Under the pieces are notes generated by a model that was not told where the DNA came from, made no database searches, and saw only the letters and a program-made list of their open reading frames with translations. Of a DNA stretch of 64,000 nucleotides, positions 25,539 to 36,066 are shown in pieces. A program made the position numbers and the translations under genes. The DNA lies in contig NC_082616.1 of the NCBI RefSeq assembly GCF_030936135.1, forward strand, positions 12,149,001 to 12,213,000, given 5' to 3'. The stretch's first letter is position 1. Each line of letters starts with the position of its first letter. The DNA is from Gavia stellata (lineage: Eukaryota > Chordata > Aves > Gaviiformes > Gaviidae).

Positions 25539-25640
25539 CCGGCGGTGGGTGCGGGAGGGCCGGGGGGTGCAGGCCGCTGCCTCCGCCCGCCCTCAGCGGC
25601 AGCCTCAGGCCTGAACGCCCCGGCCCTGGGCCGCTAATCT

Positions 25641-26640
25641 GCCTAATCCAGGGGCCAGCCGTCTGCACGGCTTTGTGCTGCGCCTTCCAGCCCCTTAATC
25701 CTCACGCTGTGCGAGCGGATGTGCTCCCTGCCTCCTGCTGCCATCCTGCCTGGGTTGATAGGGGCTGAGGGGGGTGTGGGGGCACACGCCACTATTGCCT
25801 TAAAAACCTGAGGAAATAAGCGGCTGTGTGAGGAGCGAAGGCCCCCAGAGGGGTCCCTCCTCACGCCAGGCCTGCCCGAGACCCAGGCTCCCGCTTCGGC
25901 CCGTGCTAGCGAGCATCCCTCAGCCGCCCGGCCTTTGGGTAGGGAGTGGGGCTGGTGCAGCTTTGCCCCGTAAAAAAGGAGTGACTTCTGCCTTCTCCTG
26001 TCCTCCTGCGAACTCGGTCTGTGTGACGTTTGTAAGGCCTCTGCTGAACTGCTCTGCCAAATGAGGGACTCATCTGCGCACTCGGGTAATTGGGGGGGTA
26101 GGACACAAATGCAAGCGAGAGAGAAAACAGGCACGTTTTCTGCCTATTCTGACTTTTTCTGTGTCCTTTCACTTAATGCAGAATATCCACAGGAAACAAC
26201 GACCCTTCTCCCGGGAGCGTAAGCTTCAGCGCTATCTCCTGTGTTGAAGTAATTCCGTAGGAACTCAGAGAGTAACGTAAGTAAAAGCAGAATCAGAGCT
26301 GCAAAAAAAAAAAAAAAAAAAAACCTTCAGGTTGGGATAAATTCATTTTTCCTTCTTTCTGGCATAGTCTTATGTGCAGCTAGTGTGGCTGCGGAGTGGT
26401 AAGGATTGATCCTGACTGAGATCTGACCCTTCGCAATGTGCGCTGCTCGCAGACATCTGTCTCATACAGTGCTGGAGCTGGATCCTGCTCCGATTTCCTC
26501 CTATTTTAAGCACCCCCGTCCCAGGGGCGGCTGATTTCCTGAGGGGTACGGACATTTTCAGGAAGGTCCTGAACAAATCTACCTTTAGAAATTACTTTTG
26601 TAATTCTGAGGGTTACGGGTGCCTCTGGGGCAGTGCAGCT
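25641..26640. other. Intergenic DNA between two head-to-head promoters
   Basis: No supported gene. It contains a 21-base A run at 26303-26323. The open frames that cross it on either strand are side effects of high GC content. Confidence 0.6.
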
Positions 26641-26689
26641 GTACAAGTTTCACCCTCTTGCAGGGTCCCCCTTGTCGCGGAGGTGCAAA

Positions 26690-27180
26690 AGCCGACAGAC
26701 TCCAGCTGTACGCGCGGGTGTCGGGGCGCTTTTATTCCGAAGAAGCCGCAAAAGGGTCGTTGGAGCTTCTAGACCGTCGCTCGTGAATCGGGGATCCCGC
26801 GTCGCCGCTTCCGAAGGGCCGGTGAGCTGAGGGGGGGCCCGGCCAGGCGCCCCTGCCTTCCTCCGCGCTGGGGTGGGCGTCGTGTGCGGCTGGGGATGCT
26901 GCGGGGGGGCGTGCAGGGTGCATCCCGCATCGTGCATCCCGCAGCGCCCACCGCGCCCCACGCCTGACGCACGCGCCCCGCCCTCCGTGCGCGCGCCCGC
27001 CGGTGCAGCGCCGGAGGAGGAGGAGGAGGAGGAGGAGGAGGAGGAGGAGGAAGGAGAGCCGCCGCGATGGACAGCACGGGCAAGGAGCGGGAGGCCGTGC
27101 AGCTGATGGCGGAGGCCGAGAAGCGGGTGAAGGGCTCCCACTCCTTCCTGCGGGGGCTCTTCGGGTGAGCGGGGCGGAAT
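26690..27180 (+). promoter_or_regulatory. NAPB: CpG-island promoter and 5' UTR of NAPB
   Basis: Dense CpG sequence surrounding and preceding the NAPB start codon, including a GGA triplet repeat just upstream of it. No TATA box is evident. The start site is not determinable from the sequence but probably lies within the last few hundred bases before 27067. Confidence 0.6.
27013..27051 (+). repeat. (GGA)n triplet repeat in NAPB 5' UTR
   Basis: About 13 uninterrupted GGA/GAG units ending 16 bases before the NAPB ATG, so probably transcribed in the 5' UTR. A purine-rich tract like this is often polymorphic and can affect scanning. Confidence 0.9.
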
Positions 27181-30100
27181 GAATGGCAAAGGGGGGCGTG
27201 CCCGGATTGTAAAGGGGGGGCGACTTGCAAGAGGGGGGTGCGCGAAGGGAGGGGTTGCAAAAGGGGGGAGCACGGTGCGCAAAATGGGGGACTTGCAAGG
27301 TGTGCGAGGGGAGGGGCTGCAAAAGGGGGGGTGCGGGTGTGCGAGGAGAGGGGCTGCAAAAAGGGGGGTGCGGGTGTGCGAGGAGAGGGGCTGCAAAAGG
27401 GGGGGTGCGGGTGTGGGAAGGGAGGGGCTGCAAAAGGGGGGGTGCAGGTGTTCGAAGGGAGCTGGGCCCTGTGCGTGGGTTTCTGCAGGGGGGTGGCCCC
27501 AGCTCCTGCCCCTCCACCTGGGTGCTGTGCCCCCCCCCCCCCCCCCCCCCAGCGTGGGTGAGGGTCTCCCTTAGCCTCTGCAGTGGGTGGGCTGTGTTAG
27601 GGTGGGGAGGGAAACACGGGCCCCCCACCTTAGCATAGCAGGGGTAAGCCCGGCCAGCGGTGCTCCAGCAGCCCCCCTTCCAGTGTTGTGCCCCCCCCCC
27701 CCCCCCCCCCCCCCCCGGGTGCTGCCTCTCCTGCGGCTGTCCATGGGCACAGCAGTGTGACGAGCCTGCTCGGCCTCTGCAGCTTAGGGTGCCTCTGCCT
27801 GTGCCCCCCCCACCGTGTTCAGCCCGCCGTGGGGGGTGTCCCCGGGTCCACAGCAGCTGCACTCGCTCATCCCAGCTTTATCCCGGTAGGGAGTCGCCGC
27901 TGGTAATCCTCTCGCGGCTGCGGCGTCACCGGGGTTCGCCCTGGCAAGGGCTGGCCTCTCCCCTTATCCTGGGGCGCATCCTCACCCCGCAGGGCAGCAG
28001 CACCCCAAGGGCTCTGCTCGGGCTGCTGCGAGCGGTGCCAGGGCGAGGCTCGAAGCCCCCCATCCTCCTGGAGGCCTCCTGCAGCTCCGGGGGGGGTTCG
28101 GACCAGGCTCGGGCTTTTGCAGATGATTTCTGCCCAGCGGAGCCGTGGTCCCCTCACAGCTCCGAGCCCTTGGCTCGCGGCACAGAGACCCTCCGAAGGG
28201 ACGGGGTTGCCAGGGGGAGCGATACCCCCAGAAAATGGTAAAGCTTCCTGTTTACTGGGTCTTTTTGTGCAAACGTAGATGTTCCTGGGGGTGCTACGGC
28301 TGTGCCCAGCGGGGTTCTGAAAAACCAGCAGTTTTGGCCACCTCAATTTTGGCTTTTTTTTTTTTATTATTTTTATTTTTAAGAAAAGAGCATTTATGGA
28401 GTGATGCTCCCATGGAGGCCTTGGTGTTTCTAAACAACAGCCTGGAAAAATCTAGTGCCCGCAGCCCTAAAAGCAGAAGTTTTATAAATAAATTCCTCTC
28501 CGTCCTCTGGCAGATTAATCGGGCAGGGCGTGCTCCAGGGGCGTAATCCGGGCAGCAAATTGCTGAAAATCCTGGGAGTGAACCGGCAGAGATTTTGAGA
28601 GGCAAATTTCTCATTTTCTTGGGCTAAAAATAGATGCAAGAAAAATTGCTTTTAAAATGGAAGAAAAGGTGGTGGGTAACTTTGCTCTCGGCATCCTCCT
28701 GGTGAAAGGGGGTGCCCAGGCCACTGACTGCCCGCCAAAAGCATTATTGACGGCTGTGTTTTTCCTGAAGAGCTCCATTAGCTTGCACAAGCACTTTTCT
28801 TTTTTATTTTTTTGAGACTAAAAGGCTGAAAACGGCCCTGGTTTGGATGCTTTGCAGGGTGTAGCATTACCTCGTGCCGCCTCCTTTGGCTTTAGTTCAC
28901 GCAAAAGGCGGCTTTCAAGAGCAAGAGAGAGCAGTCCAGAAAAACCGCCTGTACTTAGAAATGAAATGTGGTCGGCTGCCAGAAGAAGTAAGGGGAAAAA
29001 ATAAAAGGCAATAATAAATGTTGTCACCTCCTGCGCTCCAGTCCTTTCTGGGCTCAGCAGGCCCGTGTGCTACAGAGGGCAGTAACGAGCTTGCAGGAGC
29101 AAGTCCATGAAGAAATCTGCATTTAATTAACAAAAATATTTAACTTCTCTCTCAGGATAAAGTAATCATTAATCATCCGGTTTGGGGAGCCGAGTTATGC
29201 TGCCAAACCCCATCGGTTAGATTTGTGTTGATTTGTTTTCTCGCTCGCTTTCCCTACCAGAAGATGGAGAGGTGAAAACCCAGCGGCGTGTCGGGGCTTG
29301 GGCTGATGAGGTTTATTTGTTGGGACCCGGAGAGCGTGCGCCTGTGTTTGTTATGCAAGCAGCAAGTTGTCTAGCATCTCTTAATTTTTGATTTGCTTTA
29401 TGTTCTCTGAATGATGTGGTGGTTTGTTGCGTACCGGAGCTTGCTTTTTGCAGGTGTTTTTGCTGAGTGTCTTGTGAGACTCTTACGAGAGCCAGCTGCT
29501 CCTGCCCAAAAAAGGAGGGACCCAAATCAGGGAGCAGATGGGGGCTTGCTCCAGACTCCAAACTCTTTAGGCATGTGCCAAAACCCTAAGTTGCCATTTC
29601 AGGAGTGAGTTTGCCTCAGTTTTCCTGTCCCTGCTTTATGCAATGAAAAACTCCACTTCCCCGTTCTAGCAAGGGCTTAGTTATTCGGTGCCTGCCAACT
29701 CCGCCTGCTCCCTGTTCACAGCGGCGCTTGGGGGACCCCCTTAGACGCTAACCGAATTTCTCCCTATCTCCACTGTGTCTTGGTAGTGAGCTGGCACCCC
29801 CTGGGAGAGGGTCCGGTGAGGGCGGGGGTCTGCTGGTCCCCTAAATCCAGCTTTCCCCTCTCCAAGCAGCGTGATGCTCACCCAGCATTTTAAAATCAGG
29901 GTGATCAGCCTTGTCAAGCCCGAGGGGCCATGTCACCCGAGCACGCGGGGCTGCAACATCCCAAACCCTATTTCAGCTCTCGGCTCCGGTTTCGGGGGCG
30001 GTGTTCCATTCCGGCACGGCATCAGGGGCTCTCTCGCTGTGTTTCAGGGGCAACACCAGGGTGGAGGAAGCCTGCGAAATGTACACCAGGGCTGCCAACA

Positions 30101-33100
30101 TGTTCAAGATCGCCAAAAACTGGAGCGGTGAGTACAGCCCCCGCAACTGCGGGGCCTGTGTTAGAGGGTGGCTGATGCCGGGGTGACCCGCGAGCGCCCG
30201 AGCATCTTCCTGCGAATTACGGGAGCGGAGTTTTGCATCCCAGGCTGTTTCCATGGGGATGGTCCCTGTAGCAATGTAGTTCCTTTGCTCTGCCCAGCCC
30301 TGTGATGATTTAAATATTGGGAGGGTGGGCCAAGGCGGGGTGACCTGAATGTTCCTGATGTTAAATAGCTGGGGTGCGGTGTACCATTTTAAAATGAAAG
30401 CTCCTAAGTCTGCAGGGAAGCCTGCGAAAGGGGTGCTGCCCTGGGTTTGCTCTTCAGCAAGAAAATACCTTGGGGTGGGATGTCAAATCCAATGAGTTTT
30501 GAGATCCAGGGGATCCCCCTTGCTGATCCATGGGCGCAGCCAGTAGCGAGGGTGAACACACACTGCCAAGGATGAGCGTGCGTGTGGGGTGCCCCCACTG
30601 CGCCCCATGGGGATGGGCTCAACCCCTGGCAGATGAGCAGCTCCTGGCCACAAACAATTTGGGGTTGTTGCATGTCTCAGCCTCTCTGGGTCCTGGGAAG
30701 TGACGTGTGCTTTGCCTTTTTTCGGCGATCCTGCTCGTTGCCGGGTTGGAGGGGTACATGGGGTCGGTGTGCGCTTCTCTCCCAGCCGCAGGAAATGCGT
30801 TTTGTCAGGCGGCCAAGCTGCACATGCAGCTGCAGAGCAAACACGACTCGGCCACCAGCTTCGTGGACGCCGGGAACGCCTACAAAAAAGCAGACCCGCA
30901 AGGTGAGGGGAGCGATATCCGGGATTGTTTCTTGCAGGGCTGTGTAGTGGCAGAGGAGGTGGTGCGCCGAGGCTTTCGGTAGTGGCCGGGACTGCGGATC
31001 CTCACTGCAGGCTACTCGAAAGCCATAATACCTCCTGCACTTCTGCTTCTCCAAAGCAGTTTTTCAGATGATGCGAGCTAGTCAGCATCGTCTTGGTCTG
31101 CCGCGTGGACCGGCACGCGTGGGGGTGTCATCTCGAGGTGATCTCTGGCGCTTTGGCTGTACCAAAGCCTTTGCTGAGCTTTGGTACGCTGCAGCGTGTT
31201 GGTTGTGAAGCGCTGCCGTCGGTAGCTTCCCTCCTGGTTTAGCTTGACTTTGGAGACGTGCTCACTTCTTTAAGGAATACTTCAGGCAGGTCTCAGGTCT
31301 GGATCCCAGGGGGGTCCCTGCCCTTAGCCCCAGCCCCGTTCCCAGGGGAGGAAGATGGATCGACCTTTGATGGGATGAGGATTCTTGAAATCTGGTCATA
31401 AAGAGCAGGGTTGTGGTTTTCTGGAAGACCTCCGATTCCCTTACCCTGGCTGAGTGTTTGGAAACAAACCAACCAATCCACCAGTATTACCCATGGTTTC
31501 CTGTGCCAGGGGGCTGAAGAAACTAACTCAGGGCTGGTATTCCTGTTTTACGATTGTAAAAGCCCCGAATTTCCTAGAAAATGGCAGCCCCTGCCTGTTT
31601 ATGAGATTGGCATTTTGAATTCTGCTCTGTTTGAGGAAGCAGCCTGATGTTTGTATTTTGCCCATCCTAGTTTTTGACTGTTACCTTTCAGCGTCAGGGT
31701 TTTTGCCCAGGCGAACAGGCAGGCCATCGGTGGGATGGGGGTGTTCGGGCTGGGTGAATCGGGATTAGATCTGCAGGTGCAAAAATATGAGGGACGTTAC
31801 ATCTGTAGGTCTTAGGGGTTGAAAATGCTATGTCTGTCCTTCCAGACATACGTACATACATGTGTGAGTAGATACTTATTGAAGAAGCTGGTGCGTGGTC
31901 TGATGAAGAGAAACGTTACCGAGATCTGATTTTTGGAGGGGGGGGAGGTCTTGGGCTGGAAGTCTGACGTGCTGGCTGACTTTGTTGTTTTTCCTGAACA
32001 CTCATGCTGCAGAGGCCATCAACTGCTTAAATGCAGCTATCGATATCTACACCGACATGGTAAGAAGCTGCACTGGCAGCTCGTGGACCGATGTGCGTGT
32101 AAGAGAAGCAGCTTGGTAAATGCTGTGTGTGCTGGGCAGAGGGGGAGCCCCCGTCTCACGTGCAACCTCTGCCTTCTCTAGGGGCGATTCACTATCGCTG
32201 CCAAGCACCACATCACCATTGCGGAGATCTACGAGGCCGAGCTGGTAGACATCGAAAAGGTAAAGGATGCCGGGCGCTGCTGGCACTGCTCTGCAGGTGC
32301 TGCGGCAGCAGCTGCATTTCCTTCCCTGGCCAGAGCAGCGCCGAGCTCAGCGCGGCTGATAAAACCCCTCTCCCATCCAGCACCGGGCTTCTTCATGTAG
32401 GTGCAAGTCACCCGTAACTTGAAGTTAGCGTTAACAGCATGAGTGATGGATTTTCCCAGCCCCGGTATCTCGCAGGGCAATCCTGACTCTTTCGTGTGCC
32501 CCTCTGCTGAGCAACAGCACAGCAGGGCTGGCAGAAATGCCCAGGCGAGAAACCTCCTTGACTGAAGTGGTGTTTCACGTCTGAAAAGCACTTTGGGAAA
32601 GTTGTGGGGCACTTTTATAGCTGTTTTCTGATGCGCCCAAAGGAAGCTGCTGTTACTTTTAGTTCACAGTTCAGCACCAACCCTCTCTCCTTCCCGTAAC
32701 CGAGGTCCCTGAGCAGGAATCCTGCTGCAAATCTTCTGCTTGAGGTTTGCAGAACAAAAATTCACGGTTTCTAGATACTACTTTCTAGACAATCATTTGC
32801 TTCCTCAGCTCCACTTCATTGGATCCCGTCTCTCTCCATTAATGGCTTCAGTGTTGCCTCTCTGCGTGCAGCCCCACTTAAATCAAGCCCTGCTATGTCA
32901 GGGCTGTTCTGTTAAGCGGTTTATTATACCGCAGCAAACCTGGCAGAAGCCTTGTCGCCCTGTGATCGTAAGCGTTTGTAGTCATTACCTCAAGCGTAGT
33001 GTCACCTGTATTAAACCTGCACCGGAGCTCAGGACTCTTAACAAGGTCACGGTCAAATTTCCAAGGGCAGCCTCGTGTTTTGAGCGTGCAGGGGATGCGT

Positions 33101-36066
33101 GGCAGCGCCTCGCTCCACCAGAAAGCCCGCAGTGTGCCGTGCCGCTGCTCCCTTTGCACGCGGAATGGAAAAGCTTTTGTGAACGTGGTCGTTGTACACT
33201 GGTCTGACCAAAAACGGTACGTCAGGAGTGGCGTTCAAGCGCGATGTTTCTGTCCCCAGGCGATTGCACACTACGAGCAGGCTGCAGACTACTACAAAGG
33301 AGAGGAGTCTAACAGGCAAGTGGTCTTTGTAGAAGAGTCACAACAGGGAAGGGCTGGAGATGGGGATCTGTCCCGGACGGCCCACGCGCTCGCACGCCTG
33401 GCCTGCCGGCCTCTTCCAAAATGTCCTTTGGTGGGATGCCCGAGTCCTACTTAGATTTCTGTTTAAGGTTTTCATCCTGCATGCAGCCTTGCCTGGTTTG
33501 GGGTGCCTGTTTTGGGCACAGAGGGATTGAGCAGTGTCTGACACCAGCTCTGTGCTGAGCTGAAGGTCCTCGTGCCTTTCCCTGTGTTTTAATTTTGGCT
33601 GTTAAAAAGAAAATTCCTAACTTGCTAGCTTTTGGGTCCTGCTTTTATATACACTAAGTAGTACAGGTAGTGCTTGGAGGTATCAGGGTATGGATTTTTC
33701 TTTCCCCCAGGACACAATTACTTACTTTAATGCTATAACTGATTGTAGCTCAGCCAACAAGTGTCTGCTGAAGGTGGCTGCCTATGCCGCGCAGCTGGAG
33801 CAGTACCAGAAGGCGATAGAAATCTATGAGCAGGTGAGGTTGTGCGCTTCGTCCAACGGGGCAAAAATTTCTCGAAAATGAAAAGTGGGTCAGTGTGTCG
33901 GTGTCACAAAATTGCCGTCGCCCAGAAGCTCCTAATCTTGCTTTTTTTGGGGCTTAATGACACCTTTACGAGATGTGGTTTGCTCCTTTGCTTCTAAGAG
34001 TCGCTTTAACTTACCAAAGGCATTTTCTTTCCCTGAATTCTGTTGTTTCTAGAGAAACTGGGGGAAGCAGGGAGAAGGAAATCTATAATTACACTTTTGG
34101 TCGTATTTACAAATACGTTTGGCAGAAGATTTCCCCCCAGATTTGTAAACTTGATTGCTCTGCCTTTGTACCAGGTATTTACCTGGGAGTACTTGCCGTG
34201 CTGTTTTTGTGCTTCTGGAGTGTTAATATTGGAGCAGGCTTTCACCGAGCGACTCGCTTTCCCCTTTCTGCGTCAGACGGGACATGCTGAGGTACCGGCG
34301 TGGTACCCCTGGCCTGGTGCAGTGGCTCCCTGGGAGGACGGGCTGTGGGGGTGCGCTCTCTCAGCTGCCTGCGGGTTTCTGACCTCGCTTGGGATTAGTT
34401 ACAAATCTGTCTGGCTTCCCAATAGCTTTTTGTACGGACACTGGCATTTTTTCTGTGGTCTTTATTTGCATTCTGGCAGTGTGTAATTATAATCAGCTGT
34501 CCTGTTTTTAATTCAGTCCTTAATGATGTGGGTTCCTTTCCCAACTCTAATGATACCTTTTTGTGCCTAGGTCGGAACAAACACGATGGATAATCCTTTG
34601 CTCAAGTACAGCGCGAAAGAGTATTTCTTCAAAGCCGCTCTGTGCCACTTCATCGTGGATGAGCTGAACGCCAAGGTTGGTGGGCTCAGGGCGGTTATCC
34701 CAAACTTTCTGCATCCCTCTTAATCGACCTTTGCCGGGTGAGATGCGTTCTTGCATGCCCGGGGAATTGCATGGACTGAAGCGTGAAGTGCCGTAGTGTC
34801 GAGCTGGATTTACCGCAAATGCTTTCCCAAGCTCTCTATGCGGTTTTAGGACTGGAAGGCAAAAATGGAAATAAAAAGCAAGTAGTTTTGTGTGAAACGA
34901 GCCTAAGCATTGTCTTCTCTCTTTCAGCTTGCACTTGAGAAATACGAAGAAATGTTCCCTGCGTTCACAGATTCACGGGAGTGCAAGCTATTGAAAGTGA
35001 GTAAAGCCGGTTTTAAAATAGTCACGCTTGAAAACGCGTACTGCCCTTTACTTTGTGCTTTTTCACCTTGCCATCAATTGGGTCACTTATTGGAACATTT
35101 TGGAGGACATCAGACTCACTTGGCACTGGGTTTATCCCAGACTTGTGGAAGTAGCTGCAGCAGAAGGATGATTATTCTAGCTAACTTAAAAAAAACCCCA
35201 AAACCTTTTTTGTGTTCGCGGCGGGTGGTTTGAATGGGTTGCCCAGCTGCCGCTGCTGGACACGTGGGTGCCTCGCAGCGCGGGGGCAGAGGTCCCCTCG
35301 CTCCTGGGGACGCGATGCCCGCACACCGCCCCTGCGGGAACACGCAGTAACAGCCTATTTCCTGATTTTCAACGGTGTTCTCCTAGAAACTGCTGGAAGC
35401 CCACGAGGAGCAAAACTGCGAGGCATACACCGAGGCGGTAAGTAGTCACGAATTCACTGAGGTGCGCTCATGGATGGCGGGTTGTTCCCTTTTTATCTTT
35501 TTTTGGGGCATCTGTCCCGTTAAATGTTGGGTAACTGGTTGCCTGAGCTCCGAGTGCTGTGACCGAGTCTGGTGGGGCAAAACACTGGGCATGTCACTGC
35601 TGAGCCACCCCGCCCCAAAACAGCCCGCAGGAGAGATCGACGTTAGCGGAGCCGCTTCCAGCCTGCGCTCTAGCGAGTCCCAGATGTCATGCTTTAAAAT
35701 TGCTGGTTTATCACTGACAGTTCAGTAAAGATCCTGCCTGCTTTTGCTCCAGCTCCTTTCGTTGTTTTACTGTGGCTTAAAGTGCTCTGTGTGTTTTTGG
35801 ATAGATCGGTAGATACCCTTTTTTAATTTAATTTTATTTTTTTCCCTGAGAAGAGTAAAAGTTTCACAAGACCATACTTCAAGAGCTGCAGAATGCTTCT
35901 TTTGCAGCAGTCTTGTTTGCTTTCTAATATCTTAATTTAAACCTTTTTTTTTTTCTAATAGGTTAAAGAATTCGATTCAATATCACGGTTGGATCAGTGG
36001 CTCACAACCATGTTGCTTCGCATCAAAAAGTCAATCCAAGGAGAAGGGGATGGGGACCTGAAGTGA
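27067..36066 (+). CDS. NAPB: NAPB, beta-SNAP (complete, 11 exons, 296 aa)
   Basis: Coding exons: 27067-27164, 30048-30127, 30786-30902, 32013-32059, 32182-32259, 33260-33315, 33749-33833, 34571-34675, 34928-34996, 35387-35437, 35962-36066 (stop TGA). The start follows a GCCGCCGCG context. The protein begins [20 protein letters not shown] and keeps beta-SNAP wording throughout ([56 protein letters not shown]); it ends GDGDLK, which separates it from NAPA. Human NAPB has 298 residues. SNAPs are all-helical TPR-like adaptors that bind assembled SNARE complexes and recruit and stimulate the ATPase NSF to take them apart; the beta form is mainly neuronal. The C-terminal leucine region needed to stimulate NSF is intact. 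Intron 6 uses a GC donor. GZF1 lies convergently downstream, as in human 20p11. Confidence 0.97.
27230..27460 (+). repeat. G-rich minisatellite, unit about 37 bp
   Basis: Four good copies of a unit with the core GGGGCTGCAAAAGGGGGG then TGCGGGTGTGCGAGGAGA. The GCTGCAAAA cores are at about 27316, 27353, 27390 and 27427, a 37-base period. Degenerate copies precede them from about 27230. The plus (RNA-like) strand is G-rich, just inside NAPB intron 1. Confidence 0.85.
27530..27716 (+). repeat. Two long C homopolymers
   Basis: C21 at 27530-27550 and C26 at 27691-27716. The sequence preceding each run is similar (GGTGCTGTG and AGTGTTGTG), which suggests the two tracts arose by local duplication. 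Lengths in the assembly should be treated as approximate. Confidence 0.85.
30128..35961 (+). other. NAPB: NAPB introns 2-10
   Basis: The non-exonic sequence between the NAPB coding exons. The larger introns are 30128-30785, 30903-32012, 32260-33259, 33316-33748, 33834-34570, 34997-35386 and 35438-35961. I see no other gene, RNA gene or recognisable transposon in them. Confidence 0.7.
33316..33748 (+). other. NAPB: GC-AG intron of NAPB
   Basis: The donor reads AACAG|GCAAGT and the acceptor GATTGTAG|CTCAGCC. Splicing here gives ESN-S-SANKC, the exact SNAP sequence. AG|GCAAGT is the strong form of a GC donor, in which the rest of the site pairs fully with U1. Confidence 0.9.

Larger units (their letters stand above)
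24941..25640 (-). promoter_or_regulatory. CpG-island promoter of the vinculin-like gene
   Basis: GC- and CpG-rich sequence upstream of the first coding exon. On the minus strand a good donor (CCCG|GTAAGG, GT at 24940-24939) would end a non-coding first exon at 24941 that splices to the acceptor just before 24616. Minus-strand transcription probably begins near 25450-25520, next to the motifs listed separately. The start site is inferred. Head-to-head with NAPB, whose own island begins about 1 kb further on. Confidence 0.55.
27165..30047 (+). other. NAPB: NAPB intron 1
   Basis: A 2.9-kb GC-rich first intron. It holds the minisatellite and C runs listed separately. Beyond about 27.75 kb I see no gene or repeat. 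The long minus-strand open frames over 26.7-27.9 kb come from the repeats. Confidence 0.7.

Noticed and set aside
26873-27106. Poly-Glu upstream frame overlapping the NAPB start
   Set aside because: It starts with GTG rather than ATG and its acidic run is just the GGA repeat read in another frame.
26732-27862. Minus-strand open frame of 376 codons rich in Pro, His and Ser
   Set aside because: It runs through the minisatellite, C runs and CpG island antisense to NAPB. Its repeats mirror the 37-base DNA unit and it has no known domain.
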